A stretch of 64,000 nt of DNA from Roseovarius nitratireducens (GCF_002925845.1 NZ_PDNI01000065.1:1-64000); one strand, 5' to 3'; shown: positions 18,625 to 29,125, numbered from the stretch's first letter. Notes: generated by a model not told the origin, from the sequence alone. Program-made: numbers and translations.

Positions 18625-19845
18625 ATGCAGTCCGAGGTCAAGGTCCGGTTTCTGGATCGCTCAACCCCACCACATATCGTCACGCTGATCCTGATGGCGG
18701 GATTGTCGGCGCTGGCGATCAACATTTTCCTGCCGTCCCTGCCCGGGATGGTGGCGTATTTTGACACCGAGTATCGGCTGATCCAGCTATCCGTGGCGCT
18801 CTATCTCGCGGTGAACGCGGGGCTGCAATTGCTGATGGGGCCGGTCTCGGACCGCTGGGGGCGGCGCCCGGTGGTGCTATGGGGGGTTGGGCTGTTCCTC
18901 GTCGCCACGGTCGGCTGCCTGCTCGCACCGACCGTCACGGTCTTTCTCGCCTTCCGCATGGTGCAGGCCAGCATCGTCGTGGCGATGGTGCTGTCGCGTG
19001 CCATCGTGCGCGACATGGTGCCCCAGGACCGCGCGGCCTCGATGATCGGCTATGTGACGATGGGCATGGCGGTGGTGCCGATGATCGGCCCGGCGTTCGG
19101 CGGACTGCTCGACGAGGCGTTCGGCTGGCAAGCGAATTTCTGGGCGCTCCTAGTTCTGGGCGCCGGGCTGTTCTGGCTGTGCTGGTACGACCTGGGCGAG
19201 ACCGCGCCGCTCTCGGGGCGCACCCTGGCACAGCAGTTCCGCGACTATCCCGCGCTTCTCACCTCCTACCGGTTCTGGGGCTACGCGCTGGCAGCGGGGC
19301 TCAGTTCGGGGTCGTTCTTCGCCTATCTCGGCGGTGCGCCCTTTGTCGGCGACCAGGTGTTCGGGCTGTCGCCCTCGCTTCTGGGGCTTTTGTTCGGGGC
19401 GCCCGCCGTTGGCTATTTCCTCGGCAATTTCGCCTCTGGGCGCTTTTCCACGCGGATCGGCGTCAACCGGATGGTGCTATGGGGGGCACTGTTCAACGCG
19501 GGTGGCATCGGGCTCAACCTCACGCTCTTCTACGCGGGCTTCGGCACGCCGCTCAGCTTCTTCGGGCTGATGATGTTCATGGGGCTGGGCAACGGCATGG
19601 TGATCCCCAACGCCACCGCCGGCGCGCTATCGATCCGGCCTGACCTCGCCGGCACGGCAAGCGGCCTTTCGGGCGCGCTGATGATCGGGCTGGGGGCCGT
19701 GCTCTCGGCGCTGGCGGGGCTGCTGCTGACGCCCGAACGCGGGGCATTCCCGCTGTTGTGGCTGATGTTCGCCACCGGGGTCGCGGGCGTCGTCACCATC
19801 CGGCTGGTCATGCGCCGCGAGCGGCGGTTGGGGCTGGCAGGCTAG
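18625..19845 (+). CDS. Bcr/CflA-family drug efflux MFS transporter
   Basis: The 406-residue protein has about 12 hydrophobic segments and the MFS loop motif between helices 2 and 3 (GPVSDRWGRRPVVLWG). The start HIVTLILMAGLSALAINIFLPSLPGM is characteristic of Bcr/CflA proton antiporters, which export bicyclomycin, chloramphenicol and related compounds. It is divergent from pccB across a 202-base region. Actual substrate unknown. Confidence 0.88.
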   Translation: MQSEVKVRFLDRSTPPHIVTLILMAGLSALAINIFLPSLPGMVAYFDTEYRLIQLSVALYLAVNAGLQLLMGPVSDRWGRRPVVLWGVGLFLVATVGCLLAPTVTVFLAFRMVQASIVVAMVLSRAIVRDMVPQDRAASMIGYVTMGMAVVPMIGPAFGGLLDEAFGWQANFWALLVLGAGLFWLCWYDLGETAPLSGRTLAQQFRDYPALLTSYRFWGYALAAGLSSGSFFAYLGGAPFVGDQVFGLSPSLLGLLFGAPAVGYFLGNFASGRFSTRIGVNRMVLWGALFNAGGIGLNLTLFYAGFGTPLSFFGLMMFMGLGNGMVIPNATAGALSIRPDLAGTASGLSGALMIGLGAVLSALAGLLLTPERGAFPLLWLMFATGVAGVVTIRLVMRRERRLGLAG

Positions 19846-20517
19846 AAGGCGCGGCTGATCGGCACCAGCGCTCCGCGCGATCCACCCACCGTCAGCCCAA
19901 GGCCCGCGAACCCCACCTCCACCCCGGGCGCTTCAAAACAGCACAGCCGCCCACACCGTCCGACCTCACCGGCACATCACGGCTCCCACGGGAAATCGTG
20001 GGCCGACATCTGGCGCGAACACGAGCGCGGCCAGCGAAGGCCGGAAAGTCGAATCAAATCACACGCGATTCGCACCAGACTCCACGCCCCAGGCCGGTTG
20101 AACCTCAGGAATCGCGATGTTTCCGAGCATTTTCCAAGCCAAATTCACAACTTTCTTGGAAATCATGGGAAGTTTCGAATGAGTGGCATATATTGCGTCA
20201 TTTTGATAATCAAGACCTATATGAAGGGAAAAATATCTGAATATTGGTACACATTCTTATTCCGAGAGGGCACACAGGGCATCAAAACATGCAGAGAAAC
20301 GCAGAAAATGATTGCCATGGGATGATTTCCCATATTATCTAGGAAACACGATGAGGACGGGATCATAGAGAGGCATCAAGACCTCCGGAGAACTCCCAAG
20401 TCAGGTTTCATACAGGCACCCGGCTTCATCGAACAAAGAGTTCCGGCGCGCGGGCGAGCAGACATCCCCCCAGGTGGCGCGCGCAGTCGGACCCCCCGCT
20501 CAGGCGGGACGAGGGCG
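19846..20517. other. Gene-free stretch upstream of the cell-wall cluster
   Basis: No convincing gene is seen here. The sub-region 20100-20345 is clearly more AT-rich than its surroundings, with runs such as ATATATTGCGTCATTTTGATAA, and could hold promoters for mraZ or be a remnant of transferred DNA. Short open frames in it lack ribosome-binding sites and recognisable peptides. Confidence 0.5.
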
Positions 20518-20549
20518 GCGGGTTGATCAGTGGCAGCAGATCAACCCGC
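20518..20549. promoter_or_regulatory. Perfect inverted repeat in the mraZ leader
   Basis: GCGGGTTGATC (20518-20528) and GATCAACCCGC (20539-20549) form a perfect 11-bp dyad with a 10-base centre, 61 bases before the mraZ start. It could be an operator or an RNA hairpin in the leader. No T tract follows, so it is not an intrinsic terminator. Confidence 0.5.
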
Positions 20550-20610
20550 TGTTTCGTATCGGGGGGGCGGTTTTCGGGACGCGGGGGCGCAACAAGGGAC
20601 CAGCGGGACA

Positions 20611-21114
20611 GTGGGCCGAATATTCAGGGGCGAGAGCCTCCACAAGGTGGATGGAAAGGGCAGGGTATCGATCCCGGCCCTCTATCGCCGTGTGATAGAG
20701 GCCTCCGACCCCAACTGGACCGACGGCCTCAGCCCCGAGCTCATCATCGTCTACGGCGACCACCGCCGCAATTTCCTCGAATGCTACACGGTCGAGGCGA
20801 TGCAGGAGGTGGATGTGAAGATCGCCGCCCTGCCCCGCGGCTCGAACGCGCGCAAGCATCTTCAGCGGCTGTTCCACGGCCAGAGCTTTCCCACCAGCAT
20901 CGACGAGACCGGGCGGCTGGTGCTGCCCGCCAAGCTGCGCCGCAAGATCGACCTCGAGGGCGAGGCGTTCTTCATCGCCGCGGGCGATACCTTCCAGATA
21001 TGGAAGCCCGAGACCTACGAGTCCGAGGAACTCGCCAAGACCGAGGAATGGCTCGACGAATTCCCCGACGATTTCGACCCGCTCATCCTGCTCGACAATC
21101 CCGAAGGCGCCTGA
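20611..21114 (+). CDS. mraZ: Transcriptional regulator MraZ
   Basis: The 167-residue protein has two AbrB-like SpoVT domains with the DNA-binding motifs HKVDGKGRVSIPALYRR (near residue 10) and IDETGRLVLPAKLRRKIDLEG. MraZ heads the division and cell-wall cluster in most bacteria and represses it by binding direct repeats in its own promoter. The GTG at 20611 (MGRIFRGESLHKVD) fits the family N-terminus; in-frame codons upstream would add an unlikely extension. G-triplets spaced 6-9 bases apart precede the start and may be part of an MraZ box. Confidence 0.93.
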   Translation: MGRIFRGESLHKVDGKGRVSIPALYRRVIEASDPNWTDGLSPELIIVYGDHRRNFLECYTVEAMQEVDVKIAALPRGSNARKHLQRLFHGQSFPTSIDETGRLVLPAKLRRKIDLEGEAFFIAAGDTFQIWKPETYESEELAKTEEWLDEFPDDFDPLILLDNPEGA

Positions 21115-21117
21115 ACG

Positions 21118-22113
21118 ATGGCCGCTGCCGCTGCCACACCGCCCTCTCCTGCCCCGCACGTCCCCGTCCTTTTGCGCCCGCTGCTGGCGGCGGTGGCCCC
21201 GGTGCGCGGCACCTGGCTTGATGGCACGCTGGGCGCAGGCGGCTATGCGCGCGGGCTGCTCGACGCGGGGGCAGAGCACGTGATCGGCGTCGACCAGGAC
21301 CCTCTGGCCATCGAAATGGCGCAGGACTGGGGGGCCGAATATGGCGACCGGCTCAGCCTCGTGCAGGGCAATTTCGCGCAACTTGACAGCTATGCCGACG
21401 CGCTCGACGGCGTCGTGCTCGATCTTGGCGTCTCCTCAATGCAGCTCGACCGGCCAGAACGCGGGTTCTCCTTCCAAAAGGACGGCCCGCTCGACATGCG
21501 GATGAGCCAGCAAGGCCCCACCGCCGCCGATCTGGTCAACCAAACCCCCGAGGCCCGCCTCGCCGACATCCTCTTCCTCTACGGCGAAGAGCGCGCCAGC
21601 CGGCGTATCGCCCGCGCCATCGTGCGGGCGCGCACCGAGGCCCCCTTCGAGACCACCGGCGCGCTCGCGGCCATCGTGGAACGCTGCCTGCCGCGCCCCA
21701 AGCCTGGGCAGGTACATCCCGCCACCCGCACGTTTCAGGCCATCCGCATCGCCGTCAACGACGAATATCGCGCCCTCGTGGACGGGCTCGAGGCCGCCGA
21801 GCGCGCGCTGGTCCCCGGCGGGCGGCTCGCGGTCGTCACCTTCCATTCCATCGAGGATCGCATCGTCAAGCGCTTCTTCCAGGACCGCGCCGGACACGGC
21901 GGCGGCGGCAGCCGCCACGCCCCCGAGGCCGCGGCAAAACCCGCGCAGTTCACCCTGCCGTCGCGCAAGCCAATCGCCGCCGATGCCGACGAGTTGGACG
22001 CCAACCCGCGCGCCCGCTCGGCGCGGCTGCGCATGGGCATCCGCACCGACGCCCCGCCGGGCACAAGCGACCGCACCGCGCTCGGGCTGCCCCTGCTCGC
22101 AGGAGAGAGATGA
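21118..22113 (+). CDS. rsmH: 16S rRNA (cytosine1402-N4)-methyltransferase
   Basis: The 331-residue RsmH (MraW) methylates N4 of C1402 in the ribosomal P site using S-adenosylmethionine. The binding loop is [17 protein letters not shown], followed by [36 protein letters not shown] and [16 protein letters not shown]. It starts 3 bases after mraZ and its stop overlaps ftsL, in the canonical order of the cluster. Confidence 0.97.
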   Translation: MAAAAATPPSPAPHVPVLLRPLLAAVAPVRGTWLDGTLGAGGYARGLLDAGAEHVIGVDQDPLAIEMAQDWGAEYGDRLSLVQGNFAQLDSYADALDGVVLDLGVSSMQLDRPERGFSFQKDGPLDMRMSQQGPTAADLVNQTPEARLADILFLYGEERASRRIARAIVRARTEAPFETTGALAAIVERCLPRPKPGQVHPATRTFQAIRIAVNDEYRALVDGLEAAERALVPGGRLAVVTFHSIEDRIVKRFFQDRAGHGGGGSRHAPEAAAKPAQFTLPSRKPIAADADELDANPRARSARLRMGIRTDAPPGTSDRTALGLPLLAGER

Positions 22114-22460
22114 TGCGCAGCTTCGTTCACGTCCTCACCGCGCTCGCCGTGATCGGCCTCGCCTTCTGGGCCTACCGCGAGAATTACCGCACCCAAGAGG
22201 CGCTCGCGCGCGCCGACACGCTGCAATCCGACATCGCCACCGCACGCCAGCGGCTGCGGATGCTCAACGCGGAATGGGCGTATCTCAACCGCCCCGACCG
22301 GCTCGCGGCGCTGGTCGAGATGAATTACGACCGGCTCGGGCTGATGCCGTTGCAACCGCATCAGTTCGGGCGCATCGACCAGGTCGCCTACCCGCAGACC
22401 AAACCGGATTTCACCATCACGAACCCCGTCGATGTCATGAGCGACGGAGGGCGCCCATGA
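22110..22460 (+). CDS. ftsL: Cell division protein FtsL
   Basis: This 116-residue bitopic protein has one N-terminal transmembrane helix ([18 protein letters not shown]) and a coiled-coil segment ([34 protein letters not shown]) whose end matches FtsL of alphaproteobacteria. It joins the FtsQLB complex that activates septal wall synthesis. Overlaps of 4 bases with rsmH and with ftsI show translational coupling. Confidence 0.9.
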   Translation: MMRSFVHVLTALAVIGLAFWAYRENYRTQEALARADTLQSDIATARQRLRMLNAEWAYLNRPDRLAALVEMNYDRLGLMPLQPHQFGRIDQVAYPQTKPDFTITNPVDVMSDGGRP

Positions 22461-24241
22461 TCCGCACCCCGCTGCGCCCGCTCGCGCGTATCCTCGATGC
22501 CCGCCGCAAGGGTGAGAACCCCGACGCGATCGAGCGCGAAAACATCCGCCTGCGCCACGAGGAAATGCGCGACCGTGCCCGCCGCCGGGCCGAGGGGCGG
22601 CTGCTGGTGCTGGCGGGGCTGTTTCTCGCCGGGTTCGCGGTGATCGGCGGGCAGATGGCGGTGCTGGCACAGTCGGAACCGGCCGAACCCCGCGCCGGGG
22701 CGAGCGGCGCGCGCATCCTCGCCCAGCGCGCCGATATCACCGATCGCCGGGGCCGCGTGCTGGCCACGAATTTCGACACCTACAGCCTCTATGCCCAGCC
22801 GCAGCAGATGATCGACCCCGAGGGCGCCGCCGAACAACTGGCCGCCATCTTCCCCGACCTCGACCGCGCGCGGCTGCTGCGGGGCTTCACCGGCAAGCGC
22901 AAGTTCCTGTGGATCCGCCGCACCCTCAGCCCCGAGCAAAAACAGGCCGTGCACGACATCGGCGAGCCGGGGTTGCTGTTCGGCCCGCGCGAGATGCGGC
23001 TCTATCCCAACGGACAGATCGCCGCGCATGTGCTGGGCGGGGCGAGCTTTGGCGACGAGGGCGTCAGCGCCGCCGAGATCGTGGGCGTGGCCGGGATCGA
23101 AAAAGCGCTCGACGCGCGCCTGCGCGATCCGGCCCGCGCCCACGAGCCGCTGGCGCTGTCGCTCGATCTCAGCGTGCAGGCGGCGATGGAAAAGGTGCTC
23201 GCCGGCGGCATGAGCATCATGAACGCCAAGGGCGCCGCGGGCATCCTGATGGAGGCGGACACCGGCGAGATCGTCGCCATCGCCTCGCTGCCGGATTTCG
23301 ACCCCAACCAGCGGCCCGCGCCACCCGCGCAGGGTAATCCCGACGACAGCCCGCTGTTCAACCGCGCGGTGCAGGGCGTCTACGAGCTCGGCTCCACCTT
23401 CAAGACCTTCACCATCGCGCAGGCGCTGGAACGCGGGCAGGTCGAACCCGACACCATGATCAACACCCAGAGCCCGATGACATGGGGCAAGTACCGGATC
23501 CGCGATTTCCACAACTACGGACGCGAGTTGAGCGTCGAGAAGGTGCTGGTGAAATCCTCCAACGTGGGCACCGCGCGCATCGCCGTCGAGATCGGGGCCG
23601 AGCGGCAGCAGGCGTTTCTGCGCACGCTGGGCTTGCTCGATCCCGTGCCGCTCGAGATCACCGAGGCCAGCGGCAGCCAGCCGCTCCTGCCGCCGAAATG
23701 GTCCGAGTTGTCGACCATGACCATCTCTTACGGGCATGGCCTTGCCATCAGCCCGCTGCATCTTGCGGCCGCCTATGCCACGGTAGTGAACGGCGGGCGG
23801 CGGGTGACGCCCACGCTCCTGCGCGATCCGGATCGCGCGCCCGGGCCGCGTGTCATCTCCGAGACGACATCGGCCACGATGCGCGACTTGCTGCGCCGGG
23901 TGGTGACCGATGGCACCGCCAGCCTCGCCGAGGTCCCGGGCTATGCCGTGGGCGGAAAGACCGGCACCGCCGACAAGCCAAAGGCCGGTGGCGGCGGCTA
24001 TCACGAGGACCGGGTGATCGCGACCTTCGCGGGCATGTTCCCGGCCCACGATCCACGCTACGTGATCGTCGTCACCCTCGACGAGCCGGTCGAGACCTCG
24101 GGCGAGGAGCCGCGCCGCACCGCCGGGTGGACCGCCGTGCCGGTGGCCGCCGAGATCATCCGCCGCACCGCACCGCTTCTGGGCCTCAGGCCCGCGATTG
24201 AACAGGTCGGGGCGGCTGCTATAAGGCGGGCATCGAACTGA
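22457..24241 (+). CDS. ftsI: Septal peptidoglycan transpeptidase FtsI (PBP3)
   Basis: The 594-residue class B penicillin-binding protein cross-links septal peptidoglycan. A transmembrane helix lies at about residues 48-70. The three active-site motifs are complete: STFK (Ser313 nucleophile, Lys316), SSN (367-369) and KTG (501-503). The dimerisation domain precedes them (RADITDRRGRVLATN). The length is typical. The start at 22457 overlaps the ftsL stop by ATGA. Confidence 0.96.
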   Translation: MIRTPLRPLARILDARRKGENPDAIERENIRLRHEEMRDRARRRAEGRLLVLAGLFLAGFAVIGGQMAVLAQSEPAEPRAGASGARILAQRADITDRRGRVLATNFDTYSLYAQPQQMIDPEGAAEQLAAIFPDLDRARLLRGFTGKRKFLWIRRTLSPEQKQAVHDIGEPGLLFGPREMRLYPNGQIAAHVLGGASFGDEGVSAAEIVGVAGIEKALDARLRDPARAHEPLALSLDLSVQAAMEKVLAGGMSIMNAKGAAGILMEADTGEIVAIASLPDFDPNQRPAPPAQGNPDDSPLFNRAVQGVYELGSTFKTFTIAQALERGQVEPDTMINTQSPMTWGKYRIRDFHNYGRELSVEKVLVKSSNVGTARIAVEIGAERQQAFLRTLGLLDPVPLEITEASGSQPLLPPKWSELSTMTISYGHGLAISPLHLAAAYATVVNGGRRVTPTLLRDPDRAPGPRVISETTSATMRDLLRRVVTDGTASLAEVPGYAVGGKTGTADKPKAGGGGYHEDRVIATFAGMFPAHDPRYVIVVTLDEPVETSGEEPRRTAGWTAVPVAAEIIRRTAPLLGLRPAIEQVGAAAIRRASN

Positions 24242-24265
24242 GATGACAACCGGGGTGGCAGGCGC

Positions 24266-25747
24266 GTGGCGCAGATCCGAACACTGGCAGAACTGGGGCT
24301 GACCGCGCAGGGCGGGCGGCAGGCACGCGTCACGGCGCTCGCCACCGACAGCCGCGCGGTCGAGGACGGCGCGCTGTTCGCCGCCCTGCCCGGCACGCAT
24401 ACCCACGGCGCACGCTTCATCGCCACCGCGCTTGACCGGGGCGCCGGCGCGATCCTGACCGATGCCGCGGGCGCGCGCCTCGCCGCCGACGCGCTCGCGG
24501 GCTCGGATGCCGCGCTCGTCATCGCCGAAGACCCGCGCCAGACGCTGGCCTATGCCGCCGCGCTGTGGTTCGGCGCCCAGCCCGAGGTGATGGTCGCCGT
24601 CACCGGCACCAACGGCAAGACCTCGGTGGCCACCTTCACCCGCCAGATATGGGAGGCCCTGGGCCTTGCCGCGGTCAACCTCGGCACCACGGGCGTCGAG
24701 GGGGCGGTGCGTGCGCCCCTGAGCCACACCACGCCCGAGCCGGTGACGCTCCATCGGCTGCTGGCGGACTGCGCAGCCCAGGGCGTCACCCACGCCGCGA
24801 TGGAGGCCTCGTCGCACGGGCTCGACCAGCGCCGCCTCGACGGGGTGCGGCTCGCGGCGGCGGCGTTCACCAACATCACGCAGGACCACCTCGATTATCA
24901 CCCGGATTTCGCCGCCTATCTCGCGGCCAAGGCCGGGCTCTTCGACCGTGTGCTGCCCGAGGACGGGGTGGCCGTGGTCAATATCGACGACCCCCACGGC
25001 ACCCACATGGCCGAGATCGTGGCGGCGCGCGGGCAGGACCTCATCACCGTGGGCCGCCGCCCGGGGGCCGATCTGCACATCACCGGCCAGCGCTTCGACG
25101 CCACCGGGCAGGTGCTCCGCTTCGACTGGGAGGATCGCGCCCACCAGGTCCGGCTCGACCTGATCGGCGGGTTCCAGGCGGAAAACGCGGCGCTTGCCGC
25201 GTGCCTCGCCATCGCCGCCGGGGCGGATGCCACCCGCGTGATCGCCGCCCTGCCCGCGATGACCACCGTGCGCGGGCGGATGCAGCTTGCCGCGACGCGC
25301 GGCAACGGCGCGGCGGTATTCGTCGATTACGCCCACACCCCCGACGCCGTGGCCACCGCGCTCAAGGCACTGCGCCCGCACGTCATGGGCCGGCTCACCG
25401 CCATCGTCGGCGCGGGCGGCGACCGCGACCGCGGCAAGCGGCCCCTGATGGGACAGGCCGCAGCCCAGTTCGCCGACGCGGTGATCGTCACCGACGACAA
25501 CCCCCGCACCGAGGATCCCGCCACGATCCGCGCCGCGGTACGCGCGGGCTGTCCCGGCGCGACCGAGGTCGCCGACCGCGCCGAGGCGATCCTGCGCGGG
25601 GTGGACACATTGGGCCCCGGTGACGCGCTCCTGATTTGCGGCAAGGGGCACGAGACCGGGCAGGTCGTGGGCGCCGACGTGCTGCCCTTCGACGACGCCG
25701 AACAGGCGAGCCTCGCCGTCTCGGTCCTCGACGGGGGCGTGGCATGA
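24266..25747 (+). CDS. murE: UDP-MurNAc-tripeptide synthetase (meso-diaminopimelate adding)
   Basis: The 493-residue Mur ligase adds meso-diaminopimelate to UDP-MurNAc-L-Ala-D-Glu with ATP. The P-loop is TGTNGKTSVA, and the C-terminal DDNPRTEDP contains the DNPR motif that selects meso-diaminopimelate over lysine. The start is a GTG at 24266, the only in-frame start that fits; 24 bases separate it from ftsI. The stop overlaps murF. Confidence 0.95.
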   Translation: MAQIRTLAELGLTAQGGRQARVTALATDSRAVEDGALFAALPGTHTHGARFIATALDRGAGAILTDAAGARLAADALAGSDAALVIAEDPRQTLAYAAALWFGAQPEVMVAVTGTNGKTSVATFTRQIWEALGLAAVNLGTTGVEGAVRAPLSHTTPEPVTLHRLLADCAAQGVTHAAMEASSHGLDQRRLDGVRLAAAAFTNITQDHLDYHPDFAAYLAAKAGLFDRVLPEDGVAVVNIDDPHGTHMAEIVAARGQDLITVGRRPGADLHITGQRFDATGQVLRFDWEDRAHQVRLDLIGGFQAENAALAACLAIAAGADATRVIAALPAMTTVRGRMQLAATRGNGAAVFVDYAHTPDAVATALKALRPHVMGRLTAIVGAGGDRDRGKRPLMGQAAAQFADAVIVTDDNPRTEDPATIRAAVRAGCPGATEVADRAEAILRGVDTLGPGDALLICGKGHETGQVVGADVLPFDDAEQASLAVSVLDGGVA

Positions 25748-27180
25748 CGCTTTGGACCGCGACAGACGCCGCCGCTGCCACCGCCGGGCACAACACGGCT
25801 GACTGGGCCGCCAGCGGCGTCTCCATCGACACCCGCACGCTTCGGCCCGGCGATCTCTTCGTGGCGCTGAGCGCGGCACGCGACGGCCACGACTTCGTGG
25901 CCGACGCGCTGGCCAGGGGCGCGGCGGCAGCGATGGTCAGCCACGTCCCCGAGGGCACCCCCGCCGACGCGCCGCTCCTCGTGGTGGCCGACGTGCAGGC
26001 GGGGCTCGAGGCGCTGGGCCGCGCGGGCCGCGCGCGCACGCCCGCCCGCGTGCTCGCCGTCACCGGCTCGGTCGGCAAGACCTCGACCAAGGAGATGCTG
26101 CGCGCGGTGCTGTCGCACCAGGGCCGCACCCACGCCTCGGTCCAGAGCTACAACAACCACTGGGGCGTACCGCTGACGCTGGCACGGATGCCCGCCGACA
26201 CCGAATTCGCGGTGATCGAGATCGGCATGAACGCGCCGGGCGAGATCGCGCCGCTATCGCGCATGGCCCGGCCCCATATCGCGCTGATCACCACCGTCGC
26301 CGCCGCCCATCTCGAGGCGTTCGACGATCTCGCGGGCATCGCCCGCGAGAAGGCGTCGATCTTTCAGGGGCTGGAGCCCGGCGGCACCGCCCTCTACCAC
26401 GCCGACGTGGACACCGCCCCGATCCTGCGCGCGGCCGCCACGACCCACGCCACCCGCACCATCAGCTTTGGCCGCGCGCGCGGCGCGCATCACCGGTTGC
26501 TGTCGGCCGACCTGCACGCCACCTCCACGGTGGCGCGCGCCCGCGCCTGGCGCACGCCGCTGCTCTACAAGATCGGCACGCCGGGGCGGCACTTCGCGAT
26601 GAACGGACTGGCGGTCCTGGCCTGCGTTCAGGCGCTCGGCCTCGACCGCGCGGTGGCCATCGCCGACCTCGCCGCCTGGGCCCCGCCCGAGGGGCGCGGC
26701 ACGCGCGAACGGCTGGTGCTCGACCTCGCCGCCGACGGCATGAGCATCGACCTCATCGACGACGCCTTCAACGCCAACCCCGCCTCGATGGCGGCCGCGC
26801 TCGACATCCTCGCCGCCGCCCGCCCGCTCGACGACGTGGGCCGCGTGGCGCGCGGACGCCGCATCGCCATCCTCGGCGACATGCTGGAGCTGGGCCCGAC
26901 CGAGGCCGCGCTCCACGCCGCCCTCGCCCAACTGCCTGCCATGCAGGCGGTGGACGAGGTGCATTGCGTGGGCCCGCGGATGCGCGCATTGTGGGACGCC
27001 CTGCCCGACGCCAAGCGCGGCCACAAGGCCGCCACCGCCGAGGCACTCGCCACACGCGCGCACCGGCTCGTGGACGCGGGCGATGTCGTGCTCGTCAAGG
27101 GATCGAAGGGCAGCCGCGTCAGCCTCGTCGCCGAGGCGCTGCGCCGCGCGGACCGCCATCAGGAAAAGGACCAAGGCTAA
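25744..27180 (+). CDS. murF: UDP-MurNAc-tripeptide:D-Ala-D-Ala ligase
   Basis: The 478-residue ligase completes the UDP-MurNAc-pentapeptide. It has the P-loop [14 protein letters not shown], the central [13 protein letters not shown] segment and [12 protein letters not shown], all typical of MurF, and ends with VKGSKGSRV. The ATG overlaps the murE stop by 4 bases and its TAA overlaps the mraY ATG by one base. Confidence 0.95.
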   Translation: MTLWTATDAAAATAGHNTADWAASGVSIDTRTLRPGDLFVALSAARDGHDFVADALARGAAAAMVSHVPEGTPADAPLLVVADVQAGLEALGRAGRARTPARVLAVTGSVGKTSTKEMLRAVLSHQGRTHASVQSYNNHWGVPLTLARMPADTEFAVIEIGMNAPGEIAPLSRMARPHIALITTVAAAHLEAFDDLAGIAREKASIFQGLEPGGTALYHADVDTAPILRAAATTHATRTISFGRARGAHHRLLSADLHATSTVARARAWRTPLLYKIGTPGRHFAMNGLAVLACVQALGLDRAVAIADLAAWAPPEGRGTRERLVLDLAADGMSIDLIDDAFNANPASMAAALDILAAARPLDDVGRVARGRRIAILGDMLELGPTEAALHAALAQLPAMQAVDEVHCVGPRMRALWDALPDAKRGHKAATAEALATRAHRLVDAGDVVLVKGSKGSRVSLVAEALRRADRHQEKDQG

Positions 27181-28262
27181 TGCTCTACTGGCTCACCCTC
27201 CTGTCGGATGGCGGCGACGTGTTCAACCTGTTTCGCTACATCACCTTCCGCGCGGGTGGCGCGTTCCTCACCGCGCTCACCTTCGGCTTCCTGTTCGGGC
27301 CGCCGCTCATCCTGTCGCTGCGCCGCCGCCAGGGCAAGGGACAGCCGATCCGCGAGGACGGGCCCGAGACCCACTTCACCAAGGCCGGCACGCCCACCAT
27401 GGGCGGCCTGCTGATCGTCGGCGCGCTGGTCACCTCGACGTTGCTGTGGGCGCGGCTCGACAATCCTTATGTCTGGCTGGTGCTGTTCGTCACGCTGGCC
27501 TTCGGGCTGATCGGCTTTGCCGACGATTACGCCAAGGTCTCGCGCGGCAACGTCAAGGGCGTGCCGGGGCGGGTGCGGCTGATCCTCGGCTTTGCCATCG
27601 CGCTCGCCGCCGCGGGCTGGGCCACCTGGCACCACCCCGCCGAGTTGCAGCTTCAACTGGCGCTGCCGGTGTTCAAGGACGTGCTGGTAAACCTGGGCTG
27701 GGTTTTCATGCCCTTTGCCATGTTCGTGATCGTCGGCTCGGCCAACGCGGTCAACCTCACCGACGGGCTCGACGGGCTCGCGATCATGCCGGTGATGATC
27801 GCCTCGGGCGCGCTCGGCATCATCGCCTACACGGTGGGGCGCACCGACTTCACCGAATATCTCGGGCTGCACTACGTGCCGGGAACCGGCGAGATCCTGA
27901 TCTTCGTGGCGGGGCTCGTGGGCGGGGGCCTGGGCTTCCTGTGGTACAACGCGCCGCCGGCGGCGGTGTTCATGGGCGATACCGGCTCGCTCGCGCTGGG
28001 CGGCGCGCTGGGCGCCATCGCCGTGGCCACCAAGCACGAGCTGGTTCTCGGCATCGTCGGCGGGCTGTTCGTGGCCGAGGCGCTCAGCGTGATCGTGCAG
28101 GTGATCTACTTCAAGCGCACCGGCAAGCGCGTGTTCCTGATGGCCCCCATCCACCACCATTACGAAAAGAAGGGTTGGGCCGAGCCCCAGATCGTCATCC
28201 GCTTCTGGATCATCGCGCTGATACTGGCGATGATCGGGCTGGCGACGCTGAAATTGCGGTAG
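27180..28262 (+). CDS. mraY: Phospho-MurNAc-pentapeptide transferase
   Basis: The 360-residue polytopic enzyme transfers phospho-MurNAc-pentapeptide to undecaprenyl phosphate, forming lipid I on the cytoplasmic face. Motifs include the [13 protein letters not shown] loop, FADDYAKV with the paired aspartates, [13 protein letters not shown], and the C-terminal [12 protein letters not shown] histidine loop. About ten transmembrane helices are evident. It is the last gene before the repeat-rich gap in the cluster. Confidence 0.97.
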   Translation: MLYWLTLLSDGGDVFNLFRYITFRAGGAFLTALTFGFLFGPPLILSLRRRQGKGQPIREDGPETHFTKAGTPTMGGLLIVGALVTSTLLWARLDNPYVWLVLFVTLAFGLIGFADDYAKVSRGNVKGVPGRVRLILGFAIALAAAGWATWHHPAELQLQLALPVFKDVLVNLGWVFMPFAMFVIVGSANAVNLTDGLDGLAIMPVMIASGALGIIAYTVGRTDFTEYLGLHYVPGTGEILIFVAGLVGGGLGFLWYNAPPAAVFMGDTGSLALGGALGAIAVATKHELVLGIVGGLFVAEALSVIVQVIYFKRTGKRVFLMAPIHHHYEKKGWAEPQIVIRFWIIALILAMIGLATLKLR

Positions 28263-28312
28263 GGGCGGGCGTTTCCAGCCTGGACCTGCCGTCGAGCATC
28301 ACGCGCTGAGCC

Positions 28313-28448
28313 GCGCGAGCGCGCGACCGCCGGGTGGGCGCAAGCCCGCTTCCGCTCTGCGATTTATGATGCAAGATACCTGCTATCTGTCAGCTATTTG
28401 CACCGTTGTAAAAGCGCCTGCCCGAGGGGGCGGTCGGACAAGCCGCGC
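28313..28448. repeat. MITE-like inverted-repeat element, copy A
   Basis: This 136-base intergenic element has imperfect terminal inverted repeats (CGACCGCC near the left end, GGCGGTCG near the right). It aligns over its whole length with the reverse complement of 40656-40787. The internal 22 bases at 28358-28379 match 21 of 22 bases of copy B (40722-40743). It carries no coding sequence. It occupies the first part of a 446-base gene-free stretch after mraY; the rest holds GC-rich hairpins, including CGTCATGCC/GGCATGACG near 28570-28604. Confidence 0.75.
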
Positions 28449-28708
28449 ATCGACGGGCCGCGGCGCGGCGATCCAACGGTAGTTCTGCCGCACTTTATGG
28501 CAGCCAAATCCGAAAAAGGCCCGCGCGGCGCGCAGGTGGCAGTCATATCGCCGGGCCGGGGGGCGGCGTCATGCCGAAGGCATGCCTCTGGCATGACGAT
28601 GCGCGGCGGCGCGCAGGGCGCGCCTCGATTCCGCGCGGGGGATGCGACCCTTCCCACATCGCCTCAAACGGGTATTGTGATCGCGAGCAGCAAGCGAACG
28701 GTTTACCG

Positions 28709-28976
28709 ATGTTGGATGCATTTCTGGGTTTTCTCTCTGACCACAGCAAGGAACTTGGCGGAACCGGGGGGGGGGCTGGTTGCCGTACTTCTGTTCACCT
28801 GGGCCATCACCACCCACCTTAACAACCTCGCGGGTGTGCTGGTAAAACTGAACCGGGCCGCAGAGACCCGGCCGCTGCTGGAGCGGGCGCTCGCCATCTT
28901 CCGCGCCACGCTTCCCACCAACCATCCGCAATTCGGGGTGGTCGAACGCGATCTCGCCGCCCTCCCCGACGACTGA
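28709..28976 (+). pseudogene. Remnant of membrane-anchored TPR protein, frameshifted at a G10 run
   Basis: The frame opens MLDAFLGFLSDHSKELGG, then shifts at a run of ten G (28766-28775). Read in the next frame it continues into a hydrophobic segment (LVAVLLFTWAI) and one TPR of the kinesin-light-chain type (LNNLAGVLVKLNRAAETRPL) ending at 28976. The jump from membrane segment straight to the last repeat suggests that the internal NTPase/TPR part was deleted. The length change in the homopolymer could be decay or, less likely, phase variation. Confidence 0.6.
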
Positions 28977-28997
28977 CCTCCGCCCCCCCTGCACCAC

Positions 28998-29065
28998 CGT
29001 CATCCTCGGGCTTGACCCGAGGACCTCCCCGGCAACTGGTCCTCCGGTCAAGCCGGAGAATGACG
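28998..29065. repeat. Palindromic intergenic repeat
   Basis: CGTCATCCTCGGGCTTGACC at the left and the related complement ending GAGAATGACG at the right form an imperfect palindrome of 68 bases. Elements built on GTCATCCTCGGGCTTGACCC are widespread between genes of alphaproteobacteria. It lies between the TPR remnant and murD, in a 337-base stretch that also has three GTTAACC motifs (near 29087, 29179 and 29240) and the 11-base repeats. Confidence 0.75.
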
Positions 29066-29125
29066 CCTGCACACCCCCGCGCGCGCCGTTAACCTCCCCC
29101 TCTCCCCGCCCCTCGCACCGTCGCG

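Noticed and set aside
22388-25879. Minus-strand open frame of 1163 codons
   Set aside because: It is the antisense shadow of ftsI, murE and murF, which carry complete active-site motifs.
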